A stretch of 30,878 nt of DNA, from the IMG/VR virus record IMGVR_UViG_3300023171_000034, positions 1 through 30,878 of that record, one strand, 5' to 3'. A model generated the notes under the pieces. That model saw only the letters and a program-made list of their open reading frames with translations. It had not been told where the DNA came from and made no database searches. Positions within the stretch are counted from its first letter, which is position 1. Each line of letters begins with the position of its first letter. The position numbers and the translations under genes are program-made. This document shows, in pieces, positions 5,284-12,257 of this stretch. Origin of the DNA: a virus.

Positions 5284-5612
5284 TGGAAAATCAAGCCAGC
5301 ATTAACGCTTGGATTTCCGAGACCTTCGGAAACGCCGGTAGCAATTTTTCCGTAGCGGCTCGCGCCAATCAGGAAATGTCAGAACTCTTGATGGCGCTCG
5401 CTGTCAACGACGAAGACCCCAATGCGGTCGTTGAGGCGGCCGATATCGTGATCATCCTTCACAGGCTCGCCGAACGTTTCGGACGCGGCCTTCATAAAGA
5501 GGTCAACCTTAAGATGCTGATCAACCGCGGCCGGGAATGGAACGTCGCGAATGGCCACGGCTATCATGTCAAGCCCTCCCCCACCCCTCCCAAGCAGGGA
5601 GAACGGGTATGA
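5283..5612 (+). CDS. MazG-like nucleotide pyrophosphohydrolase, 109 aa
   Basis: Residues 31-54 show the metal-binding signature of all-alpha NTP pyrophosphohydrolases: E31-x-x-E34 (EMSE), 16 residues, then E51-x-x-D54 (EAAD), in predicted helices. Such enzymes hydrolyse nucleoside triphosphates to monophosphates and pyrophosphate. Phage members can adjust the dNTP pool or lower ppGpp-type signals. The length is normal for a single-domain phage form. It is coupled to its neighbours by TAATG and ATGA overlaps. Confidence 0.7.
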   Translation: MENQASINAWISETFGNAGSNFSVAARANQEMSELLMALAVNDEDPNAVVEAADIVIILHRLAERFGRGLHKEVNLKMLINRGREWNVANGHGYHVKPSPTPPKQGERV

Positions 5613-6103
5613 GCAAGATCACGGTAAAGCCGCTGGAATGGGATGAATTCTCGACAGAATTTAACCGTCATTTTCAATCGAACACGATCTTGGGGCAATT
5701 CCAAATTTGCTATCTTGGCGAATTTGAATGCTGGCAGCTCTACAGCCCGCAAAAATCAGCATCGTGGAAAGAAAACTTCTCGCGTCACTCAACTTCTGAC
5801 GCCGCCAAAGTGTCTGCTCAGGCCGGCTACGAGTCGCGCATCCTCTCCGCTATCGAAGCTCCAGAACTGGCCAGCCGAGTTTCAGAACTGGAAGGGGAGA
5901 ACGAAAGGCTGCGGGCGGCGCTTCGGAAGGTCGAATGGTGGGCGCAGCAAAAATGCCCATGCCATGAAGAGACGCCCAACCCGTGCCCGCTTTGCGGCGC
6001 GTCGGTCGAAAACCTCGAAGCCTGCAAGGCCGTCGAATCCGTATTCCCTCGCGACCTGTTGGCCGATATCCGCGCCGCACTCGCCTCCCGTAGAGGTGCG
6101 TGA
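5609..6103 (+). CDS. Hypothetical phage protein with coiled coil and Cys cluster, 164 aa
   Basis: It starts at ATG 5609 (ATGA overlap). The N-terminus (ITVKPLEWDEF) is a common opening of small proteins in alphaproteobacterial prophages. Residues about 95-115 form a coiled coil (ELEGENERLRAALRKVE). A cluster of four Cys and one His follows (CPCHEETPNPCPLC, about residues 121-134), which could bind zinc. Function is unknown; a protein- or DNA-binding accessory role is likely from the make-up. Confidence 0.65.
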   Translation: MSKITVKPLEWDEFSTEFNRHFQSNTILGQFQICYLGEFECWQLYSPQKSASWKENFSRHSTSDAAKVSAQAGYESRILSAIEAPELASRVSELEGENERLRAALRKVEWWAQQKCPCHEETPNPCPLCGASVENLEACKAVESVFPRDLLADIRAALASRRGA

Positions 6104-6336
6104 TGGAAAACTGCGGCATGAAATCATTCCGAGAATGCAACTGCGAAACCAAATGCGCTTTCCACCAGCCTGCACCCCGCACGGTGATTACCGTATCGCC
6201 GAGAACCGTTCTGATCACGGCCGGGTTTATTGGCGTCATGGTCTCGCTGTTCGCTGCTGTGGCCCTCGCTGCGGTCAAGGCAGAGCCGTATTACGAGCAC
6301 CAAGCCCTTCGCCAGCAGGAACAGGTGTCGCGATGA
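6103..6336 (+). CDS. Single-pass membrane protein, 77 aa
   Basis: The start ATG 6103 forms TGATG with the previous stop. The N-terminal 25 residues hold Cys and His (MENCGMKSFRECNCETKCAFH), so a small metal site or disulfides are possible. Residues about 33-56 form a transmembrane helix (VLITAGFIGVMVSLFAAVAL). The tail is short and polar. No family is recognised. Confidence 0.6.
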   Translation: MENCGMKSFRECNCETKCAFHQPAPRTVITVSPRTVLITAGFIGVMVSLFAAVALAAVKAEPYYEHQALRQQEQVSR

Positions 6337-6539
6337 GCCAGGCTTACGACACATTCATGGCCGGTGCGGCAGACGCCCGCCGCCTAGCTGCGGAATGCCT
6401 ATCCGATGCCAAGACGGCCACAGCATCGGAAGCCCTTCGCCTTATTGCCGAACATGATCGGCACATCGAACGCGTCGAAGACTACGAGATGCGCGCCTCT
6501 TGGTATGCCCCGAAAATCAAATTGGAGATAGCAGCATGA
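6333..6539 (+). CDS. Hypothetical early protein, 68 aa
   Basis: It starts at ATG 6333 (ATGA) and ends in an ATGA overlap with the exonuclease gene. The protein is short and helical, Ala-rich and charged, and ends with KIKLEIAA. No motif identifies it. The same frame stays open far upstream, but that part is only the shadow of the two genes before it. Confidence 0.6.
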   Translation: MSQAYDTFMAGAADARRLAAECLSDAKTATASEALRLIAEHDRHIERVEDYEMRASWYAPKIKLEIAA

Positions 6540-7216
6540 CCTATCTGTATCTGGATATCGAAACCATCCCTGCCCAGACCCCGGCTGAAAAAGCGCGTAT
6601 TGCTGCTGGCGTCAAGGCACCCGGCAACATCAAGCTTCCTAAGAGCATAGCCGAATGGGAGCAGGAAAAGAAGCCGGCCGCCGTCGAAGAGGCTATTTCC
6701 AAAAGCAGCCTTGACGGAACCTACGGCCATATCTGCTGCATCGGGTTCGCCTACGGGGAAAAGCCGGCACAATCGCTGATGTGGGGAGACCCTAACATGG
6801 ACGACGAGCTGTCGCTGCTTCGCGTGTTCACCGATTATTTGCAACTAGGCTATGCCTCAACCATCCCCACCATCGTCGGTCATAACGTCGTCGGTTTCGA
6901 TATTCGGTTCATCTGGCAGCGGGCCATTGTTCTCGGCGTCAGGATGCCGGGATGGTTCCCCAGAGACCCGAAGCCATGGGGCAACGAAGCTTTCGACACC
7001 ATGACGGCTTGGGCCGGATCGCGCAACTTCATCGGTATGGACAATCTGAGCGCGGCTCTTGGCCTTGAAGGTAAAGGCGAGATCGACGGCTCTATGGTCG
7101 GCCAGATGTGGGCCGATGGCAAGCGTGAAGAGATCGCCGCCTACTGCCGGGCAGATGTCGAGCGCACCCGCGCCATTCACCGCAAGATGATGGTCGCTTA
7201 CGGGGAGGCTGCGTGA
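6536..7216 (+). CDS. 3'-5' exonuclease, PolB-like DnaQ fold, 226 aa
   Basis: All three exonuclease motifs of the DnaQ/PolB superfamily are visible. Exo I is LDIET with D7 and E9; Exo II is GHNVVGFD with N117 and D122; Exo III is YCRAD with Y203 and D207. The enzyme should remove nucleotides from DNA 3' ends using two metal ions. The family matches the stand-alone predicted exonucleases related to the PolB proofreading domain. It is followed by a probable annealing protein and an SSB-like protein, so a recombination role is likely. The start is ATG 6536 in an ATGA overlap. Confidence 0.85.
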   Translation: MTYLYLDIETIPAQTPAEKARIAAGVKAPGNIKLPKSIAEWEQEKKPAAVEEAISKSSLDGTYGHICCIGFAYGEKPAQSLMWGDPNMDDELSLLRVFTDYLQLGYASTIPTIVGHNVVGFDIRFIWQRAIVLGVRMPGWFPRDPKPWGNEAFDTMTAWAGSRNFIGMDNLSAALGLEGKGEIDGSMVGQMWADGKREEIAAYCRADVERTRAIHRKMMVAYGEAA

Positions 7217-7944
7217 TGGCCAATTTAGACCCGCGCATCGAATCTGTCCGCGAACAGTATGGACTGGCCAAGGAGGATTTTTGGCAGATACCGCAGAACA
7301 AGCAATGGGTGTGCAAGCATGCCGCCCTTGAAGTCGTCGCGACGAAAGCAAACGTCGAGTGGCAGGCGCCGCAGATCATCCAGGCGGATACCACCAACGG
7401 GATAGCCGTCATCGTCGCCACCGGCAAGATGGGCAACCGGGTCGAATGGGCGACCGGCGAAGCCAGCCCAAAAAACAACAAGAATAGCTATCCTTGGGCG
7501 ATGGCTGAAAAGCGCGCAAAAGACCGCGTCGTGTTGAAACTGGTTGGCATCCATGGGCTCGTATATTCGGAAGACGAAGCCGACGATTTCAAGGAGCCCC
7601 GCACGACGGATCTGCGCTCCGAACAAGGACGGCGAGAGGCTGCCAAGCCGGTGGCAAATGGCAAGCCGACGAGCGCCGCTGCCCAAAAGCGCGGGTTGAA
7701 CGACATTGATGCAGACCTTCTAGACTGCCAGTCGATAAGCGCAGTCGATCGTTGCGCTGCCATCTGGAAGAGCATCGCGGAGACGGACGCTTGGTCGAAG
7801 GATTACAAGCTCGCCGCAAAGGCCAAGTTCGACGCGCGCCGGGCACAAGTCACCGATGTTGTTGACGATATTCGGGACGCCTTTCCCGGTTCTCAGATCG
7901 TAAGCGACCGCATCCTTCAAAACCCGCTGGCAGCAGGAGAATAG
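7216..7944 (+). CDS. Possible single-strand annealing protein, 242 aa
   Basis: The start ATG 7216 forms TGATG with the exonuclease stop. Residues about 30-120 form a domain ending in SYPWAMAEKRAKDRVVLKL, which resembles the conserved core of RAD52/ERF-type phage annealing proteins, where a strand-rich sheet is followed by a helix with basic residues. The C-terminal third is helical and variable. Such proteins anneal complementary single strands, and the preceding exonuclease and following SSB-like gene fit that job. The assignment rests on context and weak similarity; a profile search is needed to confirm it. Confidence 0.45.
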   Translation: MANLDPRIESVREQYGLAKEDFWQIPQNKQWVCKHAALEVVATKANVEWQAPQIIQADTTNGIAVIVATGKMGNRVEWATGEASPKNNKNSYPWAMAEKRAKDRVVLKLVGIHGLVYSEDEADDFKEPRTTDLRSEQGRREAAKPVANGKPTSAAAQKRGLNDIDADLLDCQSISAVDRCAAIWKSIAETDAWSKDYKLAAKAKFDARRAQVTDVVDDIRDAFPGSQIVSDRILQNPLAAGE

Positions 7945-7948
7945 ACCT

Positions 7949-8203
7949 ATGGCCTATGAAAAACGCGATATGAGCGGCACGCTGTTCAAGAATGACAAGC
8001 GCGAGAAGGACAGCCAGCCGAACGCGACTGGTACGGCAATTGTCGAGGGTGTCGAGTATTTCATCTCGGCCTGGACAAAGGACGGCGCCAAGGGAAAATT
8101 CCAGTCTCTGTCGTTCAAGCGCAAAGATCAGCGCGCCGAGGAAATCCGCAACACTTCTCGCGTCGATCGCCGTCATGACGACGACGATAGCATGGATTTC
8201 TGA
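7949..8203 (+). CDS. SSB-like protein with acidic C-terminal tip, 84 aa
   Basis: The N-terminal 60 residues have the pattern of a small beta-barrel (GTLFKNDKR, then GVEYFISAWTKDG, then KFQSLSFKRKD). The protein ends in DDDDSMDF, very like the acidic tip of bacterial SSB (DDDIPF), which recruits repair and replication proteins. This suggests a single-stranded DNA-binding protein of the recombination module. The start ATG 7949 is five bases past the previous stop. It is much shorter than bacterial SSB, and the function is inferred. Confidence 0.5.
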   Translation: MAYEKRDMSGTLFKNDKREKDSQPNATGTAIVEGVEYFISAWTKDGAKGKFQSLSFKRKDQRAEEIRNTSRVDRRHDDDDSMDF

Positions 8204-8206
8204 GCC

Positions 8207-8626
8207 ATGGCCAAGACCGAGCAGCCACAGATTTACGTCACCCGTCGCGGTTCTTCGCTGGTCCCCGAAATGCTGACCGACAAAGACCTGATCGAACGTC
8301 TGCCCGCCGGCACGCGCATCAAGGTCACTGTGACCGAGGGAAGGTCGCCAGCAAAGCTTCGCCTCTACTGGGCATACCTGGGCCGGGTCGTGAAGGCTTG
8401 CACCTGTGCGCCCTCTCCTGAGGCGCTGCACGACGTGGTCAAACTCCACACCGGGTTTGTGACGCCGGTCATGGTCAAGGGCTTCACCGTAGCCGTTCCA
8501 AAATCGATCAGCTTCTCCAGCATGAGCGAGAGCGAGTTCGATGAATTTCTTCACACCGCAGAGAAATGGCTGATCGAGACGTATGGGATCAGCATTTCGG
8601 ATGCATTCGAGGAGAGTGCAGCATGA
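8207..8626 (+). CDS. Phage recombination-module protein, NinB/DUF1367-like, 139 aa
   Basis: It starts three bases after the SSB-like gene. The sequence reads RSPAKLRLYWAYLGRV around residues 46-61, then a His-containing segment (LHDVVKLHTGF), then PKSISFSSMSESEFDEFL. This order (Leu-Tyr-Trp core, then S-x-SF followed by an acidic Met-Ser-x-x-Glu-Phe helix) matches a widespread family of small phage proteins beside single-strand annealing genes, of the NinB or DUF1367 type. A DNA-binding accessory role is likely. I cannot separate the two families by eye. Confidence 0.5.
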   Translation: MAKTEQPQIYVTRRGSSLVPEMLTDKDLIERLPAGTRIKVTVTEGRSPAKLRLYWAYLGRVVKACTCAPSPEALHDVVKLHTGFVTPVMVKGFTVAVPKSISFSSMSESEFDEFLHTAEKWLIETYGISISDAFEESAA

Positions 8627-8838
8627 GCATCTTCACCCGCATATACAGCATGCTCAAGTCCGCCGACGCACGCCGCAAGCTCGATGCCCAGCAACGCCGC
8701 GTTGCCAAGGCCCTGCCGGAGATCGAAGCCCGTCGTCGCCAGATAGCATCCGTCCGCATGAAGCACCGCAAGCACAAGCACTTGGAGAAGGAGCAGGTTG
8801 CGGCGATGACAACAATTTTGCGCAGGGAGTGGAACTGA
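8623..8838 (+). CDS. Small basic coiled-coil protein, 71 aa
   Basis: The start ATG 8623 is in an ATGA overlap. Residues 10-60 are strongly helical and rich in Arg, Lys and Gln (MKHRKHKHLEKEQVAAM), with no hydrophobic membrane segment. The shape suggests a coiled coil that may bind nucleic acid. No family is recognised. It ends with TGATG into the next gene. Confidence 0.6.
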   Translation: MSIFTRIYSMLKSADARRKLDAQQRRVAKALPEIEARRRQIASVRMKHRKHKHLEKEQVAAMTTILRREWN

Positions 8839-9092
8839 TGGCTGTCACATCCGAAACTGCAACGGTCTACAGATCTTCCGATGGTCGGCGATATTTCACA
8901 AAAAGGGCGGCCGTCCGAAAAGACATTTACAGGCGCCTAAGAGGCAAAGAACGACACGAAAAGCAAGGTTGCCACGATGAGCTGATCGGAGGCGAACACC
9001 ATCAGGAGGAGTTCTATACCGAGGAACAGTTGGAGCACTTCAGGGCCGTCGCCTATCGGTATTGGAGAATATTCAGCCGGAGGATTGGCTGA
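8838..9092 (+). CDS. Hypothetical early protein, 84 aa
   Basis: It starts at ATG 8838 (TGATG). The sequence is charged and His-rich in the middle (GGEHHQEEFYTEEQLEHFR), with a basic helix before it. It is coupled directly to the HNH gene that follows (TGATG at 9090-9094), but no nuclease motif is seen in it. The in-frame extension upstream of 8838 is the shadow of the previous gene. Confidence 0.6.
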   Translation: MAVTSETATVYRSSDGRRYFTKRAAVRKDIYRRLRGKERHEKQGCHDELIGGEHHQEEFYTEEQLEHFRAVAYRYWRIFSRRIG

Positions 9093-9412
9093 TGGCTCGC
9101 AAGAACTTCAGCCGGAAAGAACGCGTCCGTCTGTTCGAGCTGCACTCCGGCAAGTGCCACATCTGCGACCAGAAAGTCCAGGTTGGTGAAGCGTGGGAAC
9201 TTGAGCACATCGTTCCGTGGGAACTTACCCGCGACGACAGCGACGAGAACGTCAAGCCCGCCCATTTCAAATGCCACAAGGTCAAGACCGCCGACGATGT
9301 CGCCGCCATTCGGAAGGCTGACCGCGTCAAAGCGAAGCACATCGGCGCGTGGCCGGAGCCGCGGGCGAAAATCAAAAGCCGAGGATTCGGCAATTCGAGG
9401 AGGCCAGCATGA
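9092..9412 (+). CDS. HNH endonuclease, 106 aa
   Basis: The HNH core reads ELEHIVPWEL (first His) then DENVKPAHFKCHKVKT (Asn, then His). A C-x-x-C pair precedes it (CHIC), and a further Cys sits by the last His, as in zinc-stabilised HNH nucleases. Such enzymes cut DNA at one metal-bound site. It is a conventional small phage HNH within the early operon, so it may act in recombination or DNA processing rather than packaging; packaging HNH genes lie beside terminase, which is not in this window. The start ATG 9092 forms TGATG with the previous gene. Confidence 0.8.
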   Translation: MARKNFSRKERVRLFELHSGKCHICDQKVQVGEAWELEHIVPWELTRDDSDENVKPAHFKCHKVKTADDVAAIRKADRVKAKHIGAWPEPRAKIKSRGFGNSRRPA

Positions 9413-9693
9413 CCACCGACAAGGGAATAGAGGCGGCAGCACGGGCGATCCTGGACAAGGTGCCGGATGGCTACGGCATGACCGAGGCCGAGGCTGATGG
9501 GTATGCCCGCGCCGCCATTGCCGCCTACTTCGCGGCGCTGTGGCAAACTCGGACGAGGATTGATGAACCAAGTGCTCGGTGGTCTGAATGGCGCGATGGG
9601 AGAGAGAACTTTTCGGACAAGTACCGCGAATACATAGAAGTTGAGTATCGCCCCCTCTTCGCCACCAAGATAGGAGGGAGCCATGACGCCTGA
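9409..9693 (+). CDS. Hypothetical early protein, 94 aa
   Basis: It starts at ATG 9409 in an ATGA overlap. The protein has an Ala-rich helical N-terminus (residues 1-45) and an acidic, aromatic C-terminus. It ends FATKIGG plus four residues, and the DNA coding for that end is repeated 220 bases downstream (see repeat entries). The ORF runs 11 bases into the next gene. Function is unknown. Confidence 0.6.
   Translation: MTTDKGIEAAARAILDKVPDGYGMTEAEADGYARAAIAAYFAALWQTRTRIDEPSARWSEWRDGRENFSDKYREYIEVEYRPLFATKIGGSHDA
9658..9677 (+). repeat. Direct repeat with built-in ribosome site, copy 1
   Basis: The segment TTC-G-CCACCAAGATAGGAGG matches copy 2 at 9878-9897 in 19 of 20 bases. It encodes FATKIGG and contains AGGAGG exactly five bases before the HTH gene's ATG 9683. 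Confidence 0.85.
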
Positions 9694-9901
9694 GGAAATA
9701 TCCAATGCAATGAAACGGTTACGGAAGAGACTTGGCCTTGGCGTTAGGGGCATGGCGAAAAGAGTTGGCGTGTCACCAGCAACTCTCAGCCGCGTTGAAA
9801 ACTGTAAGGAAATGAGTGTGGAGACGGCAAAGGCTCTTCTCCCATTCGCGGGGTCTTGCGTGTGCTGCGGTCGCGATTTCCCCACCAAGATAGGAGGCTG
9901 A
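9683..9901 (+). CDS. XRE-family helix-turn-helix protein, 72 aa
   Basis: A compact HTH occupies residues 10-45: RLRKRLGLGVRGMAKRVGVS then PATLSRVEN, the usual Cro/C1 pattern. A Cys pair (CVCC) lies near the C-terminus (residues about 59-62). The start ATG 9683 follows AGGAGG by five bases. The gene sits between two near-identical 20-bp direct repeats, and its own end is the second repeat (FPTKIGG). This suggests it moves or was inserted as a cassette. It may be a second regulator or an antirepressor-type protein acting on the early operon; that is inference. Confidence 0.75.
   Translation: MTPEEISNAMKRLRKRLGLGVRGMAKRVGVSPATLSRVENCKEMSVETAKALLPFAGSCVCCGRDFPTKIGG
9878..9897 (+). repeat. Direct repeat with built-in ribosome site, copy 2
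   Basis: It is the same 20-bp unit as at 9658-9677 with one base changed. AGGAGG again lies five bases before the next ATG (9903). The repeats are offset by 220 bp, spanning the HTH gene. Confidence 0.85.
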
Positions 9902-9902
9902 G

Positions 9903-10670
9903 ATGGCCCAGACAGGTATAAGCCGCGAGCTTATGGGTAAGATCGTAGACGAGGTTTTCGACGGCGCGATTGAAGACGCTTCAGTGATCGAAGAAATATA
10001 TGCCGTCATTCAGCGCGAGGCCGCCCTCGCCGCCGTACCGGGGGAGCCGGTGGGTGTGAAGGGCTGGGAATGCGCTGCCCAAAAACAAGGTTCTGCGGGT
10101 GGTAATGACCCGGCAGATTGCGATTGGCCAGTGTGCGGATGCGACCCCTACGCCAACAAGGCAATAGCGGCATTGCAAGAAAGTGGCCACCTCGTCGCAT
10201 CCCCTACCGATACGGGTATAAATGTCGACCAAATCGCCAAGGATATCGTGCAGGCGTCGTGCGAACTGGATGAACTGCCAGACCCGGATGACGATGATAC
10301 GCTACTCATCACGGTCCAAGACCTTGAGGCCGTTGCTCACCGCCACATCACAGCAGCACTAGAACGCTCCCCTGCCGATACGGTAGAGAGGATGCGGGAG
10401 GCGCCTACGCACCGGCACAAGCGGCGCGGAAGCACTTATGTTCTGCTTGGCATCGGCAACATGCAGACCGATAACTGGGAGGACCGCAGTTACTGCGGCG
10501 CCGATGAGCCTGTACCTGGCGTGAGCGTCGATATGGAGGAGGTCGCAATCTACCGTTCGGTGGATGATGGGCGGCTGTGGGTTCGCCCACGCAAAGAGTT
10601 TGAGGACGGCCGGTTTGAAGCCCTTGCCGCACCCCAACCGGCGCCGGACGCCAAGGAGCAGCAGATATGA
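9903..10670 (+). CDS. Hypothetical protein with DUF1653-like C-terminal domain, 255 aa
   Basis: It starts at ATG 9903 after the second repeat. Residues 1-45 are helical and acidic; a Cys-rich, low-complexity linker follows (DCDWPVCGCDP). Residues about 165-245 resemble the DUF1653 family, a small beta domain with His-x-Lys, Tyr-x-x-x-x-Gly, a central Val-Tyr and a Trp-Val-Arg-Pro signature (here THRHKRRGSTYVLLGI through RLWVRPRKEF). That family's role is unknown; many phage copies follow long linkers, as here. It ends in an ATGA overlap with the DUF1643 gene. Confidence 0.55.
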   Translation: MAQTGISRELMGKIVDEVFDGAIEDASVIEEIYAVIQREAALAAVPGEPVGVKGWECAAQKQGSAGGNDPADCDWPVCGCDPYANKAIAALQESGHLVASPTDTGINVDQIAKDIVQASCELDELPDPDDDDTLLITVQDLEAVAHRHITAALERSPADTVERMREAPTHRHKRRGSTYVLLGIGNMQTDNWEDRSYCGADEPVPGVSVDMEEVAIYRSVDDGRLWVRPRKEFEDGRFEALAAPQPAPDAKEQQI

Positions 10671-11176
10671 GCGACCTTCTGATGACACGCCGCGTCGTCT
10701 TCTCGGAGTGCGGCCTATTCCGCTACCTGCTGGAGCATGACTTTGGCGGCTCCGGCCCGGTCCTTTCGATCGGCATGGTCAACCCGGCCGATGCGAATGG
10801 CGAAAAGAACGACCACACAATGACGAAGGTGGACGGGTTTGCGCAGCGAATGGGCGCCAGCAAGGCCGTCGTCTGGAACCCGTTCGCCCTTATCAACAAG
10901 GACGTAAGGGCTCTGCGAACCGCACCCGATCCAATCGGCCCGGATAATGACGCTCATATCGCCACCGCGATCCGAGGCGCTGACATCCACATTGTCGCGT
11001 GGGGGCCGCTTTCCAAGCTTCCTAAGCCTTTGCGCGGTCGCATCCATACGGTGGTTGATGTCCTGTTGCAGGCCGGCGCTAAGCCGATGTGCTGGGGGAC
11101 TGCGCTCGACGGCCAGCCCCGTCACCCCCTGATGCTGGCCTATGCCACACCTCTCGTCCCTTGGAGCCGCCCATGA
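10667..11176 (+). CDS. DUF1643-family protein, 169 aa
   Basis: The pattern fits DUF1643: an N-terminal RRVVFSECGLFRYLL strand-helix, then LSIGMVNPADANGEKNDHTM (residues 33-52), a central NPFALINKDVRAL, a WGPLSKLP segment, and the terminal CWGTALDGQPRHPL. The Asn-Pro and His-Pro-Leu motifs are the conserved marks. The biochemical role of the family is unknown, though it is common in phage and mobile-element gene sets. It starts at ATG 10667 and runs into the next gene by ATGA. Confidence 0.7.
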   Translation: MSDLLMTRRVVFSECGLFRYLLEHDFGGSGPVLSIGMVNPADANGEKNDHTMTKVDGFAQRMGASKAVVWNPFALINKDVRALRTAPDPIGPDNDAHIATAIRGADIHIVAWGPLSKLPKPLRGRIHTVVDVLLQAGAKPMCWGTALDGQPRHPLMLAYATPLVPWSRP

Positions 11177-11649
11177 CCACCATCCCGGAAAGCATCATGC
11201 GCGAGGCTCAGGCGGCATACCACTCCGCGTGGAACGACGAAGGCAGCGCGAGTCAGTCGGATATCTATCTCGCTATCGCCCGCGCTCTGCAAGCAGCCGA
11301 AGAACGCGGGCGGCAGGCGGAGCGGGAGCGGTGCGAAGCCATCGCCGTCCAACCCTTCTGCGTTCTATTCCTCGACGGCAGAAACGAACACGGCGCGCAC
11401 GTTCTCCCTTCCTATCCCCGTTCTTTCGAAACCACCGATACGAACATTGAAGACGAGGCGGAAACCATCATCTCGCAGGCCGAAAGTCTTGGTTTTGCAG
11501 TGGGCAGTCACGTCTGGGCAGAGTTCGATTGGACGGACCCACAGATCGACAACGAAGGCCGAACGGAATTTTCCGGCTATTGGGAATTCAAGCAGATCAA
11601 CCCTGATATGACTCGCGCCATCACGAAGGATCACGGCAATGGAAACTGA
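11173..11649 (+). CDS. Hypothetical early protein, 158 aa
   Basis: It starts at ATG 11173 (ATGA). The first 60 residues are helical, with an Arg/Glu-rich stretch (AAEERGRQAERERCEAIAVQ) typical of small phage proteins of unknown role. The C-terminal part is acidic and rich in aromatic residues, with two-residue repeats of Trp and Tyr, and probably beta-rich. No family is recognised. It overlaps the next gene by 11 bases. Confidence 0.6.
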   Translation: MTTIPESIMREAQAAYHSAWNDEGSASQSDIYLAIARALQAAEERGRQAERERCEAIAVQPFCVLFLDGRNEHGAHVLPSYPRSFETTDTNIEDEAETIISQAESLGFAVGSHVWAEFDWTDPQIDNEGRTEFSGYWEFKQINPDMTRAITKDHGNGN

Positions 11650-11938
11650 ACCCCCAGAACGCATTTGGACCTGCAACGAAACGCTCAATATCTGGATACC
11701 GGAAAAGCAGGAAGACACTGTCGAATACGTGCGATCGGATATTGTCGCGGCCCTCCGTGCCGAACTCGCCACGGCACGCAATGACGGGATCGAGGCGGCA
11801 GCAGCCTGGCACGACGACATGGAAGCGCAACACGCTGCGGCGCATGAGCATGTCGAAAGCGACCACCACATGATGATGGAACGCCAGCACCGCCGGGACG
11901 CCGCCGCCATTCGCTCGCTGAAAGGGGAGACGGTATGA
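11639..11938 (+). CDS. Hypothetical early protein with His-rich helix, 99 aa
   Basis: The ATG 11639 sits inside the end of the preceding gene. Residues 1-30 are beta-rich (WTCNETLNIWIPEKQEDTVE). Residues 35-95 are helical and rich in Ala and His (HDDMEAQHAAAHEHVESDHH), which could chelate metal or form a coiled coil. The function is unknown. Confidence 0.6.
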   Translation: METEPPERIWTCNETLNIWIPEKQEDTVEYVRSDIVAALRAELATARNDGIEAAAAWHDDMEAQHAAAHEHVESDHHMMMERQHRRDAAAIRSLKGETV

Positions 11939-12042
11939 TCCACGCACTCCGCTGGTGGGCATTCCTCCGCCTCTGCGACCTCTGCTGGTGGGTATATCCG
12001 GCACACGGCAAGCGCCGGATTGAGGTGGGGGACTACGAATGA
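11935..12042 (+). CDS. Very small Trp-rich protein, 35 aa
   Basis: It starts at ATG 11935 (ATGA with the previous stop) and ends in ATGA with the next gene at 12039. The first 22 residues (MIHALRWWAFLRLCDLCWWV) are hydrophobic with four Trp and may insert in the membrane; a charged tail follows. The overlaps on both sides are the main evidence that it is translated. Confidence 0.5.
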   Translation: MIHALRWWAFLRLCDLCWWVYPAHGKRRIEVGDYE

Positions 12043-12257
12043 GCCGAGGCGCCTTCATGCAAGCGGATCTGGAGCGGGTCATCCGGGCGGCCAAACGCGA
12101 GGGCGCCGAGGTGCATTTCGACATGCGGACCCTAGTTGCTACCGTTATCCCCACTATCCACAGCCCCGAGGCCGTTGACCACCCGCACCGCGGTCCCCGC
12201 ATCCTTCCGCCGGGCAAGCTTGCGCCCGATGGAAAGGAAAATTGGGATGAGAACTGA
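12039..12257 (+). CDS. Hypothetical early protein, 72 aa
   Basis: It starts at ATG 12039 in an ATGA overlap. The N-terminal half is helical and basic (QADLERVIRAAKREGAEVHF); the C-terminal half is Pro- and His-rich. Its last eleven bases overlap the start of the integrase gene, so the two are likely co-translated. Position next to int suggests a possible excisionase-like role, but there is no clear winged-helix pattern to support that. Confidence 0.55.
   Translation: MSRGAFMQADLERVIRAAKREGAEVHFDMRTLVATVIPTIHSPEAVDHPHRGPRILPPGKLAPDGKENWDEN

Noticed and set aside
5643-6539. A 298-aa reading frame
   Set aside because: Only its last 68 codons (from 6333) are a plausible gene. The remainder is an Arg/Pro-rich shadow of genes 5609-6103 and 6103-6336.
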